Positions 1-9,014 are shown, counted from the stretch's first letter. The stretch: DNA of 54,810 nucleotides from JACDAN01 sp035535195 (GCA_035535195.1 DATLQK010000079.1:1-54810); one strand, 5' to 3'. The notes: generated by a model not told the origin, from the sequence alone. Numbers and translations: made by a program.

Positions 1-161
1 ACGAGCAGCTCGAGGACGTCGAGCCCGCAGCCGAGGAGCAGGGAGACGTCGAGCTCGTCGCCGAGCGGGCCGACGACGCCGAGCCCGAGGCCCACGGGGC
101 TTCTGAGGGGGAGACGGAAGCGGAAGCAGTCGCCTCGGTCGAGCCCAAGGACCAGAGCTAA
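1..161 (+). CDS. C-terminal end of an upstream gene with an acidic tail (partial)
   Basis: The reading frame enters from the left edge and stops with TAA at 159-161. The visible 52 or so residues are very rich in Glu, Asp and Ala and contain no recognisable domain. In actinobacteria the gene before rnhB is commonly rplS (ribosomal protein L19) or a signal peptidase, and some L19 proteins carry long acidic tails, so an rplS tail is possible. That identity is an inference from gene order only. Confidence 0.5.
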   Translation, partial: EQLEDVEPAAEEQGDVELVAERADDAEPEAHGASEGETEAEAVASVEPKDQS

Positions 162-165
162 GCGC

Positions 166-801
166 CTGCTCCAGTTCGACCGCCAGTTCGGCCTCCGGCA
201 TGTCGCCGGGGTCGACGAGGCGGGTCGTGGGTGCCTTGCCGGGCCCCTCGTCGTCGCGGGCGTCCTCTTCGACTACAACCGGCTGCGCGACCACCGCGTC
301 CGTCCTCTGGCGGGGCTGAACGACTCGAAGCAGCTGACGGCGGCCGAGCGCGAGGAGCTCTTTCGCGGCGTGGTGGCGTGTGCGAGCTCCTTCACGGTTC
401 GCGTGATCTCGTCGGAGGAGATCGACCGGAACGGCCTCCACCGCTCGAACCTCGAGGCGATGCGTTCCTGCCTCCGCTCCCTGGCTCCGCCCGCCGAGGC
501 CTGTCTCGTGGATGGGTTCCGGCTCGGGCCGGCGGCCCCCGAGCACCTGGCGGTCGTGGACGGCGACGAGCGCAGCGCGGCGATCGCGGCCGCCTCGATC
601 GTGGCGAAGGTCGTGCGCGACCGGACGATGCGCAGGATGGACGCGCTCTTCCCGCACTACGGCTTCTCCTCGCACGTCGGCTACATCACGCCGCGCCACT
701 CCGCGGTCGTGCGGGCGCGGGGACCATCCGAGCTGCACCGCCGCTCGTTCCAGGCCCTCTGTTATGAGGACCTCGCCGAGCTCGAGAGCGCGGGGAGCTA
801 G
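166..801 (+). CDS. rnhB: Ribonuclease HII
   Basis: This enzyme cleaves RNA in RNA-DNA hybrids and removes misincorporated ribonucleotides. The N-terminal GVDEAGRG motif supplies the first catalytic Asp-Glu pair. A later LVDG and the VVDGDE motif supply the remaining acidic residues, followed by the conserved AAASIVAKV segment. Length, about 211 aa, is normal. The start is uncertain. No ATG, GTG or TTG occurs in frame before the DEAGRG motif, so either a CTG (166, or 103 within the upstream gene) is used or the start differs from what is assumed. The gene overlaps the yraN-like frame by 38 nt at its 3' end, which suggests one operon reading on to the methyltransferase and dprA. Confidence 0.9.
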   Translation: MLQFDRQFGLRHVAGVDEAGRGCLAGPLVVAGVLFDYNRLRDHRVRPLAGLNDSKQLTAAEREELFRGVVACASSFTVRVISSEEIDRNGLHRSNLEAMRSCLRSLAPPAEACLVDGFRLGPAAPEHLAVVDGDERSAAIAAASIVAKVVRDRTMRRMDALFPHYGFSSHVGYITPRHSAVVRARGPSELHRRSFQALCYEDLAELESAGS

Positions 802-1459
802 CGCCGAGCGGCGCGCGCGGCTCCACTACCGCCTCCGCGGCTACAGGATCCTCGACGCCAACGTCTGGGCGGGCGGGCACGAGCTCGACGTCGTCGCCCG
901 CCGCGGCCGTGTCCTGGTCTTCTGCGAGGTGAAGGCGAAGCTCGGTATGGGCTACGGCGACGCTGCCGAGATGGTCGGTCCCGAGAAGCAGCGGCGGCTC
1001 CGGCGGGCGGCGGAAAGCTGGCTCGCGGTCCACCCGGACATGTCCGGCCTCGAAATGCGTTTTGATGTCGTGACCGTGGAACGTCGAACGCTCAAGAGGA
1101 TGACCGCGGCCTTCGTGATCGCCTTGCTCGCCGCCGGTGTGGTGACGGCCGTCGCGTCCGCGCGACGCAAGCCGACGCGCGGGGAGCGGATCGCGATCAC
1201 CGCGGCGGTGAAGCGGAGCAATCCGGGGGCGCCTGCGCGCTGCTACCCGCTCTCCATCTCGGTCTCGACCGTCAACAGACGCTACGCGTCGGCCGATTAC
1301 ACGCGCGTCGTCAGCTGCCGAACGCTCGTCGAGGACGGGATCTTCGTCCTGCGCTGGGTCCGGCCCGGCCGCTGGCGGATCGTGGGCGAAGGCAGCGAGC
1401 ACCCGTGCAGCCAGGCACCGCGCGGCGTGATCCGCGACCTGCTCGGCACCTGCTCGTAA
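764..1459 (+). CDS. YraN/UPF0102 endonuclease-like protein fused in frame to a secreted-type domain
   Basis: Residues 1 to about 115 match the YraN family, a predicted nuclease fold found beside rnhB and dprA. Visible motifs are GGHELDVVARRG, FCEVKAK and the C-terminal RFDVVTVE. The usual YraN stop is missing. The frame continues through a hydrophobic stretch that looks like a signal peptide (beginning at an internal ATG, 1100) and then a domain of about 90 residues with four cysteines (CYP, SCR, PCS, TCS) that could form two disulfides. Two products, with the second starting at 1100, are possible. A deletion that merged two adjacent genes is equally possible. I do not recognise the second domain. 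Confidence 0.7.
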   Translation: MRTSPSSRARGASAERRARLHYRLRGYRILDANVWAGGHELDVVARRGRVLVFCEVKAKLGMGYGDAAEMVGPEKQRRLRRAAESWLAVHPDMSGLEMRFDVVTVERRTLKRMTAAFVIALLAAGVVTAVASARRKPTRGERIAITAAVKRSNPGAPARCYPLSISVSTVNRRYASADYTRVVSCRTLVEDGIFVLRWVRPGRWRIVGEGSEHPCSQAPRGVIRDLLGTCS

Positions 1460-1474
1460 TAGGAGTTCGCAGGC

Positions 1475-2605
1475 GTGAGCAGAACGGGTCTTGGCGTGGC
1501 CCCGACGCAGGACGCCCTCTATGCCGAGATCGACCTCGACCTCTCTTGGTCGGAGCGCGAGCTGCCCGAACGGGTGCGGACGAAGCATGTGCACCGGCTC
1601 CACCCGTACCTCGGCAAGTTCATCCCGCAACTCGTCGAGGTCCTGCTCGAGCGGTACGTGCCTCGCGGCGGGCGGGTGCTCGACCCGTTTGCCGGGTCCG
1701 GGACCACGCTCGTTCAGAGCCTCGAGAGTGGCTACGACGCAACCGGCGTCGACGTCGCGGCGTTCAACTGCCTGCTGATGGAGGTCAAGACGCGGCGGTA
1801 CGACCTGTTCGCGCTAGAGTCGGAGCTTCGCGACGTCGTGCGGCGGCTGGACACGCTCGACGGCGGGTGCCCTGCGCAGGGGTACGTCGCGGAGTGGTTC
1901 GCGCCGGAGGCGGCGTCCGAGCTGCTCGCGTTCCGTGCGCTCGTCCCCGAGTACGAGCATGCGGACGTACTGCGGGTCGTGCTCGCGCGGGCTGCCCGGT
2001 CGGCGCGCCTGACGACCCACTTCGACCTCGACTTTCCGCGGGAGGCGCAGCGCGGGGAGTACTGGTGTCACAAGCACAAGCGCTACTGCCGGCCGGTCGA
2101 GCGCGCCTCGCATTTTCTCCGGCGCTACGCGCTCGACACGCTCGAGCGAATCGAGGAGTTCTCGCGGGTGCGGGCCCGCGGTCGGGAGGCCGCGGTCGTC
2201 CACGGCGATGCCGCCGACGTTGAGCTCGGAGTGCGGTTCGACGGCCTCTTCACCTCGCCGCCCTACCCGGGTCTGATCGACTACCACGAGCAGCACCGCT
2301 ACGCCTACGAGCTCCTCGGGTTGGAAGATCTGCGCGGCCTCGAGCTCGGAGCGGGCTCTGACGGGACGAGCGCCCGCGCATTGGCCCGCTACACGGAGGG
2401 AGTTGCCGAGGTGCTTCGCCGCGGCAAGGGCGCGCTGCGGCGCCGGGCACCCGTGGTAGTCGTCGTCAACGACCGTCGAAACCTCTATCCCGAGATCCTC
2501 GAACGCGCCGGCCTCGAGCTCGAGGGCCGGCTGCGGCGGCACGTCAACCGACGGACCGGCCGTCGTGCCGGCGAGTACTACGAAGACGTGCTGGTCGCGC
2601 GCTAG
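1475..2605 (+). CDS. Solitary site-specific DNA methyltransferase (N6-adenine or N4-cytosine type)
   Basis: This is a 376-aa SAM-dependent amino-methyltransferase. Residues around 70 carry DPFAGSGTT, the SAM-binding motif I. Residues around 258 carry TSPPYPG, the catalytic motif IV of the [DNS]PP[YFW] type. Motif I precedes motif IV. Between them is a variable region with a WCHKHKRYC segment. The GTG start has an AGGAG ribosome-binding site 9 nt upstream. No restriction endonuclease is nearby. The gene lies between yraN and comM, so it may be an orphan epigenetic methylase. Target base and sequence cannot be read from the sequence. Confidence 0.85.
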   Translation: MSRTGLGVAPTQDALYAEIDLDLSWSERELPERVRTKHVHRLHPYLGKFIPQLVEVLLERYVPRGGRVLDPFAGSGTTLVQSLESGYDATGVDVAAFNCLLMEVKTRRYDLFALESELRDVVRRLDTLDGGCPAQGYVAEWFAPEAASELLAFRALVPEYEHADVLRVVLARAARSARLTTHFDLDFPREAQRGEYWCHKHKRYCRPVERASHFLRRYALDTLERIEEFSRVRARGREAAVVHGDAADVELGVRFDGLFTSPPYPGLIDYHEQHRYAYELLGLEDLRGLELGAGSDGTSARALARYTEGVAEVLRRGKGALRRRAPVVVVVNDRRNLYPEILERAGLELEGRLRRHVNRRTGRRAGEYYEDVLVAR

Positions 2606-2767
2606 GAGGGCTCGGCGAAACGCAGCCTGTGCCGCAGAGCTGCGCTGCTCGCCCCGAGGACGGCGTCCTCAGTCGCGCCGTATCTGACTGATTCGGGCGC
2701 TCCCTGCGTCCTTGCCTCGGAACGACCATCGCACCCCTGCGACGAGCGGCGTTCCGCCAAGCCCTCC
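2605..2767 (-). ncRNA. Structured intergenic repeat element, copy 1 (candidate RNA)
   Basis: The element has 19-nt inverted ends (2605-2623 and 2749-2767) that pair at 17 of 19 positions. Both exceptions become G-U pairs if the minus strand is transcribed. Internal hairpins include GAGGAC/GTCCTC, a 5-bp TCGCA/TGCGA stem with a CCCC loop, and a weaker stem at about 2680-2700. A second copy at 33825-33989 keeps the same architecture. The element begins at the stop codon of the methyltransferase gene and ends 62 nt before comM. I do not recognise an Rfam family. The strand is an inference. Confidence 0.5.
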
Positions 2768-2829
2768 CGGCGCGTAGTCGGCACGACCCCGTCACAGACA
2801 CGCACGCTTTTCGTCCGTAGCGTCGGACG

Positions 2830-4293
2830 GTGCTCGCGCGGACCGTCACCCATGCGCTCGTCGGCCTCGAGGCGCGGAAGGTCGAGGTCGAGGCGCACCT
2901 CCAGACCGGGGTGCCCGGCCTCGCGATCGTCGGTCTCGCCGACCGCGCCTGCCAGGAGGCGAAACATCGGGTGCGCAGCGGGATCTCGTCGGCGGAGCTC
3001 GAATGGCCGTCGCGGCGGATCACCGTCAACCTGGCGCCGGCGGCGCTGCGGAAGGAGGGCTCCGGGTTCGACCTGCCTATCGCGCTCGCGATCCTCGCCG
3101 CCTCGCGCCAACTGCCGGTCGACCGCCTGAACGGGCACGCCGCGATCGGCGAGCTTGCGCTCGACGGTCGGCTGCGGCCGGTCGCCGGTGTTTTCGCGGC
3201 CGCCGAGGGAGCGCGGAGGTCCGGCTTCGGGCGGCTCGTCTGCGCGGCGGAGTCGGCGCACGAGGCGGCACTCGCCGGCGTGGAGCCGATCGCAGCCCGG
3301 CACCTGGCCGAAGTGGTCGCGTACCTTCGAGGTGAGGCCGACGCTCCCGAGGTCGACCCTTCGTCGAACGGTCGCGCCCCGCCCGAGCCGTCGCCGCTCG
3401 ACCTGTCCGACGTTCGCGGGCAGGATCGGGCGCGGCGGGCGCTCGAGCTCGCGGCGGCCGGTGGCCACAACCTCCTGCTGGCCGGCCCACCGGGGACCGG
3501 GAAGTCGATGCTCGCGCGCCGACTCCCCGGAATCCTGCCCCCGCTGGCCCGGGACGAGGCGCTCGAGGTGACTCGGATCTACTCCGTCGCAGGGCTCCTG
3601 ACGCCGGGGCGGCCGCTCGTCCGCACGCCGCCGTTCCGGATGCCGCACTCGAGCGCTTCGGTTGCGGCGCTCGTCGGCGGCGGACCCGGGCCGCGCCCCG
3701 GTGAGGCGACGCTCGCACACCACGGCGTCTTGTTTCTCGACGAGCTGCCGGAGTTCCAGCGACCGGCCCTCGAGGCGCTGAGGCAGCCGCTCGAGGACGG
3801 CGTCGTCGGCATCGCCAGGGCCGAGGGCCGGGCGACGTTCCCCGCACGCTTCCAGCTCGTCGCGGCGATGAACATGTGCCCCTGCGGCGGCCGCGGCGAC
3901 CCGGCCGCCGAGTGCGTCTGCTCAGTTCAGCGTCTCGCGGCGTTTCGAGAGAAGCTCTCGCGGGCGCTACTCGACCGCTTCGACCTGGTCGTTGCCGTGC
4001 CGCGGCCGCGTGCGTCAGAGCTGAGCGGGAGCCCGGGTTCGGGGTCGGCGCAGGTACGCGAACGGGTGGTCGCGGCGCAGGCGCGAATCCGCGCCGGTCC
4101 GATCAACCGCACCGACGGAGCGAGCGCGCTGCTCGACCGAGCGGTCGAGCGGCTGCCACTGTCCGGACGCGGACGTGCTCGGGTGGCGCGGGTGGCCCGA
4201 ACGGTCGCCGCGATGACATCGTCCGATGCCGTCGAGGAGGAGCACCTCGCCGAGGCACTCGCTTACCGGTCGCCGAGGGAGCTGGCCGGGTGA
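2830..4293 (+). CDS. comM: ComM/YifB-type AAA+ ATPase (Mg-chelatase-like)
   Basis: ComM is a hexameric helicase-like AAA+ protein that helps integrate incoming single-stranded DNA during natural transformation. The 487-aa product has the N-terminal ChlI-like domain (NLAPAALRKEGSGFDL), Walker A GPPGTGKSM near residue 220, Walker B LFLDELPEF near 300, a four-cysteine insert (CPCGG...CVC) and the C-terminal Mg-chelatase domain. It starts with GTG after the structured repeat element. Its TGA stop overlaps the dprA start (GTGA), so comM and dprA are likely translationally coupled. Confidence 0.93.
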   Translation: MLARTVTHALVGLEARKVEVEAHLQTGVPGLAIVGLADRACQEAKHRVRSGISSAELEWPSRRITVNLAPAALRKEGSGFDLPIALAILAASRQLPVDRLNGHAAIGELALDGRLRPVAGVFAAAEGARRSGFGRLVCAAESAHEAALAGVEPIAARHLAEVVAYLRGEADAPEVDPSSNGRAPPEPSPLDLSDVRGQDRARRALELAAAGGHNLLLAGPPGTGKSMLARRLPGILPPLARDEALEVTRIYSVAGLLTPGRPLVRTPPFRMPHSSASVAALVGGGPGPRPGEATLAHHGVLFLDELPEFQRPALEALRQPLEDGVVGIARAEGRATFPARFQLVAAMNMCPCGGRGDPAAECVCSVQRLAAFREKLSRALLDRFDLVVAVPRPRASELSGSPGSGSAQVRERVVAAQARIRAGPINRTDGASALLDRAVERLPLSGRGRARVARVARTVAAMTSSDAVEEEHLAEALAYRSPRELAG

Positions 4294-5144
4294 TCCCGCT
4301 GCCACGATCAGCTGCACTCTTTCCGCCGCGGCTTCGCGCGATCTTCGATCCGCCACGTGCGCTCTTCCTGCGCGGGGCGGGGGAGCCGGAGCTCCTGGCG
4401 CGACGAGCGGCGGCCGTCGTGGGAGCCCGGTCGTGCTCGCCGTACGGTGCCCAGGTCGCGCGCATGCTCGGGAGGGAGCTTGCGGCGGCCGGCCTCGTGG
4501 TCGTCAGCGGCCTGGCCCGGGGGATCGACGGCGAGGCGCATCGCGGAGCTCTCGACGCCGGGGGTCACACAGTGGGAGTGCTCGGCTGCGGAATCGACCG
4601 CGACTACCCTGCGTCGAACGCGCAACTCTCGCGCCGGATCGAGGAGCGCGGCCTCGTCGTCTCGGAGTACGAGCCGGGCGTCGAGCCGGCGCCCTGGCGG
4701 TTTCCGGCTCGCAACAGGATCATCGCCGGCCTGTGCGAGGCCGTGGTCGTGGTCGAGGCGCGAGAACGGAGTGGAGCGCTGATCACGGCCGACTTCGCGC
4801 TCGAGGAAGGTCGCGAGGTCTTCGCGGTGCCGGGCGAGATCACCGCCTCGCTTTCCGCCGGCACGAACGCGCTGCTCAAGCTCGGCGCGACGCCGCTGAC
4901 GTCGTCCGGTGACGTGCTCGACGCGCTCGGGATCGAGCGTAGACAGCCTCAGGGCGAAGCGGCGGTCTCGCCGGAGGCTGCGAAGGTGCTCGAGCTCGTT
5001 CGCGACGGGCCGGCTGGCGCGGACGAGCTTGCCTCGAGAGGCGCCTTCGCCGCCGGTGCCGTCAGCGTTGCCCTGACGGAGCTCGAGCTCGCAGGTCTCG
5101 TCGTCGCGGCCGACGGCGTCTATCGGGTCGCGGTGCCGGCGTGA
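4290..5144 (+). CDS. dprA: DNA-processing protein DprA
   Basis: DprA binds incoming single-stranded DNA and loads RecA during transformation. The 284-aa protein has the extended Rossmann fold with VVGARSCSPYG, SGLARGIDGEAHRGAL, the GCGIDRDYP turn and FPARNRIIAGL, followed by a C-terminal winged-helix domain of the DML1 type (about residues 215-284). The N-terminal SAM-like domain seen in longer DprA proteins is reduced or absent. The GTG start overlaps the comM stop by 4 nt, which decides the start. Confidence 0.93.
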   Translation: MIPLPRSAALFPPRLRAIFDPPRALFLRGAGEPELLARRAAAVVGARSCSPYGAQVARMLGRELAAAGLVVVSGLARGIDGEAHRGALDAGGHTVGVLGCGIDRDYPASNAQLSRRIEERGLVVSEYEPGVEPAPWRFPARNRIIAGLCEAVVVVEARERSGALITADFALEEGREVFAVPGEITASLSAGTNALLKLGATPLTSSGDVLDALGIERRQPQGEAAVSPEAAKVLELVRDGPAGADELASRGAFAAGAVSVALTELELAGLVVAADGVYRVAVPA

Positions 5145-5157
5145 CTACGATCAGCGC

Positions 5158-6288
5158 GTGGCCGACTCGTTCTGGCTCGAGGAGCCTTTCGAGCCCATCC
5201 GCACCGAGCGCCGGAACGGTCGCGTCGACGTTGCGGTGGTCGGCGCAGGCGTCACCGGGTTCTCCTGCGCGCTCGAGCTCACGGAGAGCGGCCGCACGGT
5301 TCGCGTGCACGAAGCGCGCACGATCGCCTCCGGCGCCAGCGGGCGGAACGGAGGCTTCGCCCTGCGGGGCGGCGCGATGCCCTACGACGTGGCGAGAGAG
5401 AGGCTCGGCCCTGAGCACGCCAGGGCGCTCTGGGAGCTCACCGAACGCACCCTCGACCACATGGAGGGCCTCGCGGGAGACGCGCTTCGGCGCGTCGGCA
5501 GCCTGCGGCTGGCCGCAGACGCACAAGAGAGAGACGAGCTGCGAGCGGAGTACGACGCCCTCGAGGCCGACGGCTTCGCCGCGGAGTGGATCGACGAGCC
5601 TTCAGGCGCACTGGCCGGGCGCTACCAGGCAGCGCTTCTGCATCCGCGGGACGGCGCGTTGCAGCCGGCGCGCTGGATCAGGAGGCTGGCGAGCCACGTC
5701 GCGGCCGCGGGAGCGGAGATCCGCGAGCGCGAGCGGGTGGAGTCCCTGGATGCGCTCGACGCCGACGTCGTCGTGGTCGCCAGCGACGGATATCCGAGCG
5801 GCCTCCTGCCGGCGATCGACGAGATCGTCCAGCCGACCCGTGGGCAGGTGATCGTCACCGAGCCGCTTCCGGAGCTGCTTTACGACCGTCCCCACTACGC
5901 GAGGCAGGGGTTCGATTACTGGCAGCAGCTCCCGGATCGCCGCCTCGTCCTCGGCGGTCGCCGCGACGTCGACCTGGCCGCCGAGTCGACCGCCGAGGAG
6001 GCGACGACGTCGCAGATCCAGTCCGCGCTCGAGCGGTTCGCCGTCGAGCTCGCCGGCGAAGCGCCGACGATCACTCACCGCTGGTCCGGGATCTTCGGGT
6101 CGAGCCCCGACCAGCTACCGCTGGTCGGGCAGGCACCGGGCGAGGACGGTGTCTGGGTCTCGCGAGGCTACTCCGGCCACGGGAACGTGCTCGGGCTCGC
6201 CTGCGGCCGCCTCGTCGCACGGGCGATCCTCGGCGACCCCGAACCCGAGCTCGAGCTGTTCGACCCGGCGCGGCTGACGGCGGGCTAG
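5158..6288 (+). CDS. FAD-dependent amino acid/amine oxidoreductase (DAO family)
   Basis: The 376-aa protein has an N-terminal dinucleotide-binding motif VAVVGAGVTGFSCALEL, then the SGASGRNGGF signature of sarcosine oxidase/gamma-glutamylputrescine oxidase-like enzymes, and a C-terminal FAD-contacting segment GYSGHGNVLGLA. These enzymes oxidise secondary or primary amines with O2 as acceptor; the substrate cannot be assigned. The GTG start lies 13 nt after the dprA stop. The stop TAG shares a CTAG palindrome with the convergent VOC gene. Confidence 0.85.
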   Translation: MADSFWLEEPFEPIRTERRNGRVDVAVVGAGVTGFSCALELTESGRTVRVHEARTIASGASGRNGGFALRGGAMPYDVARERLGPEHARALWELTERTLDHMEGLAGDALRRVGSLRLAADAQERDELRAEYDALEADGFAAEWIDEPSGALAGRYQAALLHPRDGALQPARWIRRLASHVAAAGAEIRERERVESLDALDADVVVVASDGYPSGLLPAIDEIVQPTRGQVIVTEPLPELLYDRPHYARQGFDYWQQLPDRRLVLGGRRDVDLAAESTAEEATTSQIQSALERFAVELAGEAPTITHRWSGIFGSSPDQLPLVGQAPGEDGVWVSRGYSGHGNVLGLACGRLVARAILGDPEPELELFDPARLTAG

Positions 6289-6635
6289 GCGGCCGACTCG
6301 TCGCGCTGCCAGAGCGAGAAGGGGTTGCCCTCCGTGTCCTGCGCCCTAACGAACCAGCCGAAGCCCGGCACCGGCTGCTTGTCCTCGGCCGACCCGCCGA
6401 GCTCCTGGACCTTGCCCCGCCCGGCGTCGATGTCCTCAACGGCGAAGTACACGACGAGGCCGTTCTGGCCTTCTCCCTGCATGACGGCGCCGCCCTCGTT
6501 CTCGCCGGTCTGGAACATGTGGTACTCGACCGGGCCTTCAATCGACTGGAACTGGTAGCCGAACAGACCGCCCCAGAACTCCCTCGCCCGCCCGGTGTCG
6601 TCCGCCGGAATCTCGAAGTGCACGATCTTGGACAT
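6285..6635 (-). CDS. VOC-family (glyoxalase/bleomycin-resistance fold) protein
   Basis: The 116-aa single-domain protein has the beta-alpha-beta-beta-beta VOC pattern: IVHFEIPADD at the start, REFWGGLFGYQF, the metal-site region VYFAVEDIDA and the terminal DTEGNPFSLWQ motif. The start at 6635 is chosen because AAAGGAGG lies 5 nt upstream; a longer frame to 6686 lacks support. VOC proteins include metal-dependent isomerases, dioxygenases and binding proteins, and the substrate is unknown. The stop overlaps the convergent oxidase by 4 nt. Confidence 0.85.
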   Translation of the reverse strand: MSKIVHFEIPADDTGRAREFWGGLFGYQFQSIEGPVEYHMFQTGENEGGAVMQGEGQNGLVVYFAVEDIDAGRGKVQELGGSAEDKQPVPGFGWFVRAQDTEGNPFSLWQRDESAA

Positions 6636-6654
6636 GCAGCCTCCTTTGCGACCC

Positions 6655-7620
6655 CTAGCCGATATCGATTTCTTTGACGGTCGCAAAGCTATCGCGGTTG
6701 GCGCCGCCGTCGAAGCGCCTCACCACCTCGATACCGATCGCGAGGTCCTGGATCGCGAGTCCGGTCGAGTCGAAGACGGTGATTTCGTCGCTCGATCGCC
6801 TGCCGGGCGCCGCACCCGTGAGGACGTCGCCGAGCTGCGTCACCTGGTTGCGCGACAGGACACCTGCCTCGACCGCATGCACGAGCTCCCCGTTGTGGCT
6901 CGCCTGTTCCCAGTCGTCGGCGAACACCCGGACCCGCGCCAGCTCCTCCGGGGCGATCTCCGACTTCCCCGGCCCGTCGGCGCCCATCAGGCTCACGTGC
7001 TGGCCCGGCTGGAGGCTCCCGGCCGAGTACAGCACCTCGTGGCCCGGCGTGACCGTGGCCACGACCTTCGCCGCGAGCGCCTCCTCTCGGCTCGGAGCCG
7101 CCTCGGCCCCGAGCTCGGACGCCACAGCTTCGGCGCGCGCCGCATCGACGTCCCAGATCGAGACCCCGCGCCCGCGCGCCAGGAAGGTGCGCGCCGCCGC
7201 GCGTCCGTTCACGCCGGCCCCGATCACCGCCGCGCGCTCGGCCTCCCGCCGCCCGAGCGTCTCCGCCGCGAGCACCGCCGCCGCGCCGGTGCGCAGCGCC
7301 GTCACCGCCCCGGCGTCGAGCACGGCGACCGGCATCCCGTTCGACGCATCCGAGACGAGCACGAGCCCGGTCACGGTCGGCAACCCGAGCTCGGGATTGC
7401 CCGGGAACGACGTCACCCATTTCAGCAGGGCGTAGCCACCGCCGAGTGCGGGCATCGCGCGAAAGTCGCCCGCCGGGTAGGCGGGCACGTACACCTTCGA
7501 CGGCATCATCCACTCGCCGCGCGAGTACGCCACGAAGGCCTCGCGGACGACCTCGACCGCCCGCTCCGGCGAGACCGCGGCCTCGACGTCCCGCGACCCG
7601 AAGACCGGGACCGAGCTCAA
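6655..7620 (-). CDS. Ornithine cyclodeaminase/mu-crystallin family NAD(P)-dependent enzyme
   Basis: The 321-aa protein matches the OCD/mu-crystallin fold: an N-terminal domain with YVPAYPAGDFRAMPA, substrate-loop GLPTVTGLVLV, and a Rossmann domain with AAVIGAGVNGRAA near residue 130. Relatives deaminate ornithine or alanine or reduce cyclic imines; the exact substrate is unclear. The TTG start overlaps the pntB stop codon (TTGA), which suggests coupling to the transhydrogenase operon and a need for NADPH or NADH balance. Confidence 0.85.
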   Translation of the reverse strand: MSSVPVFGSRDVEAAVSPERAVEVVREAFVAYSRGEWMMPSKVYVPAYPAGDFRAMPALGGGYALLKWVTSFPGNPELGLPTVTGLVLVSDASNGMPVAVLDAGAVTALRTGAAAVLAAETLGRREAERAAVIGAGVNGRAAARTFLARGRGVSIWDVDAARAEAVASELGAEAAPSREEALAAKVVATVTPGHEVLYSAGSLQPGQHVSLMGADGPGKSEIAPEELARVRVFADDWEQASHNGELVHAVEAGVLSRNQVTQLGDVLTGAAPGRRSSDEITVFDSTGLAIQDLAIGIEVVRRFDGGANRDSFATVKEIDIG

Positions 7621-9014
7621 ACGCCCTTGACCGACGTCACGAGCTGCTCGAGCGCAGCCTTCGCGTCTGCGAACAGCATCACCGTCTTCTGGTCGTAGAA
7701 GAGCGGGTTGTCGACTCCGGCGAAGCCGGGGGAGAGGCTGCGCTTGATCACGACGACGTTGTGCGCCTTGTCGACGTCGAGGATGGGCATCCCGTAGATC
7801 GGGTTTCCGGGTTGGTTCCGCGCCGCCGGGTTAACAACGTCGTTCGCGCCGACGACCACGACGACGTCCGTCTGCGGGAACTCGGGATTGATCTCGTCCA
7901 TCTCGAACAGCTCGTCGTAGGGGACGTTCGCCTCCGCGAGCAGCACGTTCATGTGGCCGGGCATGCGCCCTGCAACCGGGTGGATCGCATAACGCACGTC
8001 GACGCCCTTGTGCTCGAGGAGCTCGGCGAGGTTGCGGACGTCGTGCTGCGCCTGGGCGACCGCCAGCCCGTACCCCGGCACGAACACGACCCGCCGCGCG
8101 TACGCGAGCATGAAGGCGATGTCGTCGGCGGACGCGGTCCGGACGCTGCCGTCGCCGTCGGCGGCCACCACCGCGACGGCCGACGCGCCGTCTGGCGCTG
8201 CGCCGAACGCCCCGAAGAGCGTCTGCCGGAGCGGCCGGCCCATCGCCTGGCCCATCTTGATCGTGAGCAGCGTTCCGGAGGCCCCGACGAGGGTTCCGCC
8301 GATGATCAGCGCGGTGTTGTCCAGCACGAAGCCGGTCGAAGCGGCGGCGAGACCGGTGAAGGCGTTCAGAAGCGAGATCACGACGGGCATGTCGGCCCCG
8401 CCGATCGGCAGCACGAACAGCACGCCGAGCACGAGCGCCCCGACCATCACGACGGCGAGCCAGCCCCCCTGCTCCGTGATCGCCGTCAGCGCGATCGCGC
8501 CGGCGAGCGTGAGCCCGAGCAGCGCGTTCGTCAGGTTGTGGGCCGGAAAGACGATCGGCCGGCCGGGTACGAGCTCCTGCAGCTTCCCGAACGCGACGAG
8601 GCTCCCCCAGAAGCTGACCGACCCGACGAACGCCGAGAAGAGGATCCCGACGAGCTCCTCGCCTGCCAGATGCCCCGGAAAGGGCGCGGCGCGGTGGAAC
8701 TCGGCGGCCGCGATCAGCGCCGCGGCGCCGCCGCCAACGCCGTTGAAGAGCGCGACCATCTGCGGGATCGCCGTCATCCGCACCATCCGCGCCGCCGCGA
8801 CGCCGATCACGGTCCCCACCGCGATCCCCGCGAGCATCAGCCAGTAGGTGTCGATCTCCTTGATGAGGAACGTGAACCCGACCGCGATCGCCATCCCAAC
8901 GGCGGCGATCCAGTTGCCGGAGCGCGCCGTCCTCGGATGTGAGAGCCGCTTGATCCCGAGGATCAGGCAGATCGCCGCGACGAGGTAGGCGAAGTCGATC
9001 CAGGCTCTACTCAT
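7617..9014 (-). CDS. pntB: NAD(P) transhydrogenase, beta subunit
   Basis: PntB forms the transmembrane and NADP(H)-binding part of the proton-translocating transhydrogenase, which makes NADPH from NADH using the proton gradient. The 465-aa protein has about nine hydrophobic segments in residues 1-270 and a soluble C-terminal NADP domain from about 290 with GYGLAVAQAQHDV, HPVAGRMPGHMNVLL and VVVGANDVVNPAA. Its ATG lies inside the end of pntAB (ATGAGTAG), consistent with a coupled operon. Confidence 0.95.
   Translation of the reverse strand: MSRAWIDFAYLVAAICLILGIKRLSHPRTARSGNWIAAVGMAIAVGFTFLIKEIDTYWLMLAGIAVGTVIGVAAARMVRMTAIPQMVALFNGVGGGAAALIAAAEFHRAAPFPGHLAGEELVGILFSAFVGSVSFWGSLVAFGKLQELVPGRPIVFPAHNLTNALLGLTLAGAIALTAITEQGGWLAVVMVGALVLGVLFVLPIGGADMPVVISLLNAFTGLAAASTGFVLDNTALIIGGTLVGASGTLLTIKMGQAMGRPLRQTLFGAFGAAPDGASAVAVVAADGDGSVRTASADDIAFMLAYARRVVFVPGYGLAVAQAQHDVRNLAELLEHKGVDVRYAIHPVAGRMPGHMNVLLAEANVPYDELFEMDEINPEFPQTDVVVVVGANDVVNPAARNQPGNPIYGMPILDVDKAHNVVVIKRSLSPGFAGVDNPLFYDQKTVMLFADAKAALEQLVTSVKGV

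Noticed and set aside
686..1630. 314-codon minus-strand frame over yraN
   Set aside because: It has no motif and lies antisense to well-supported genes.
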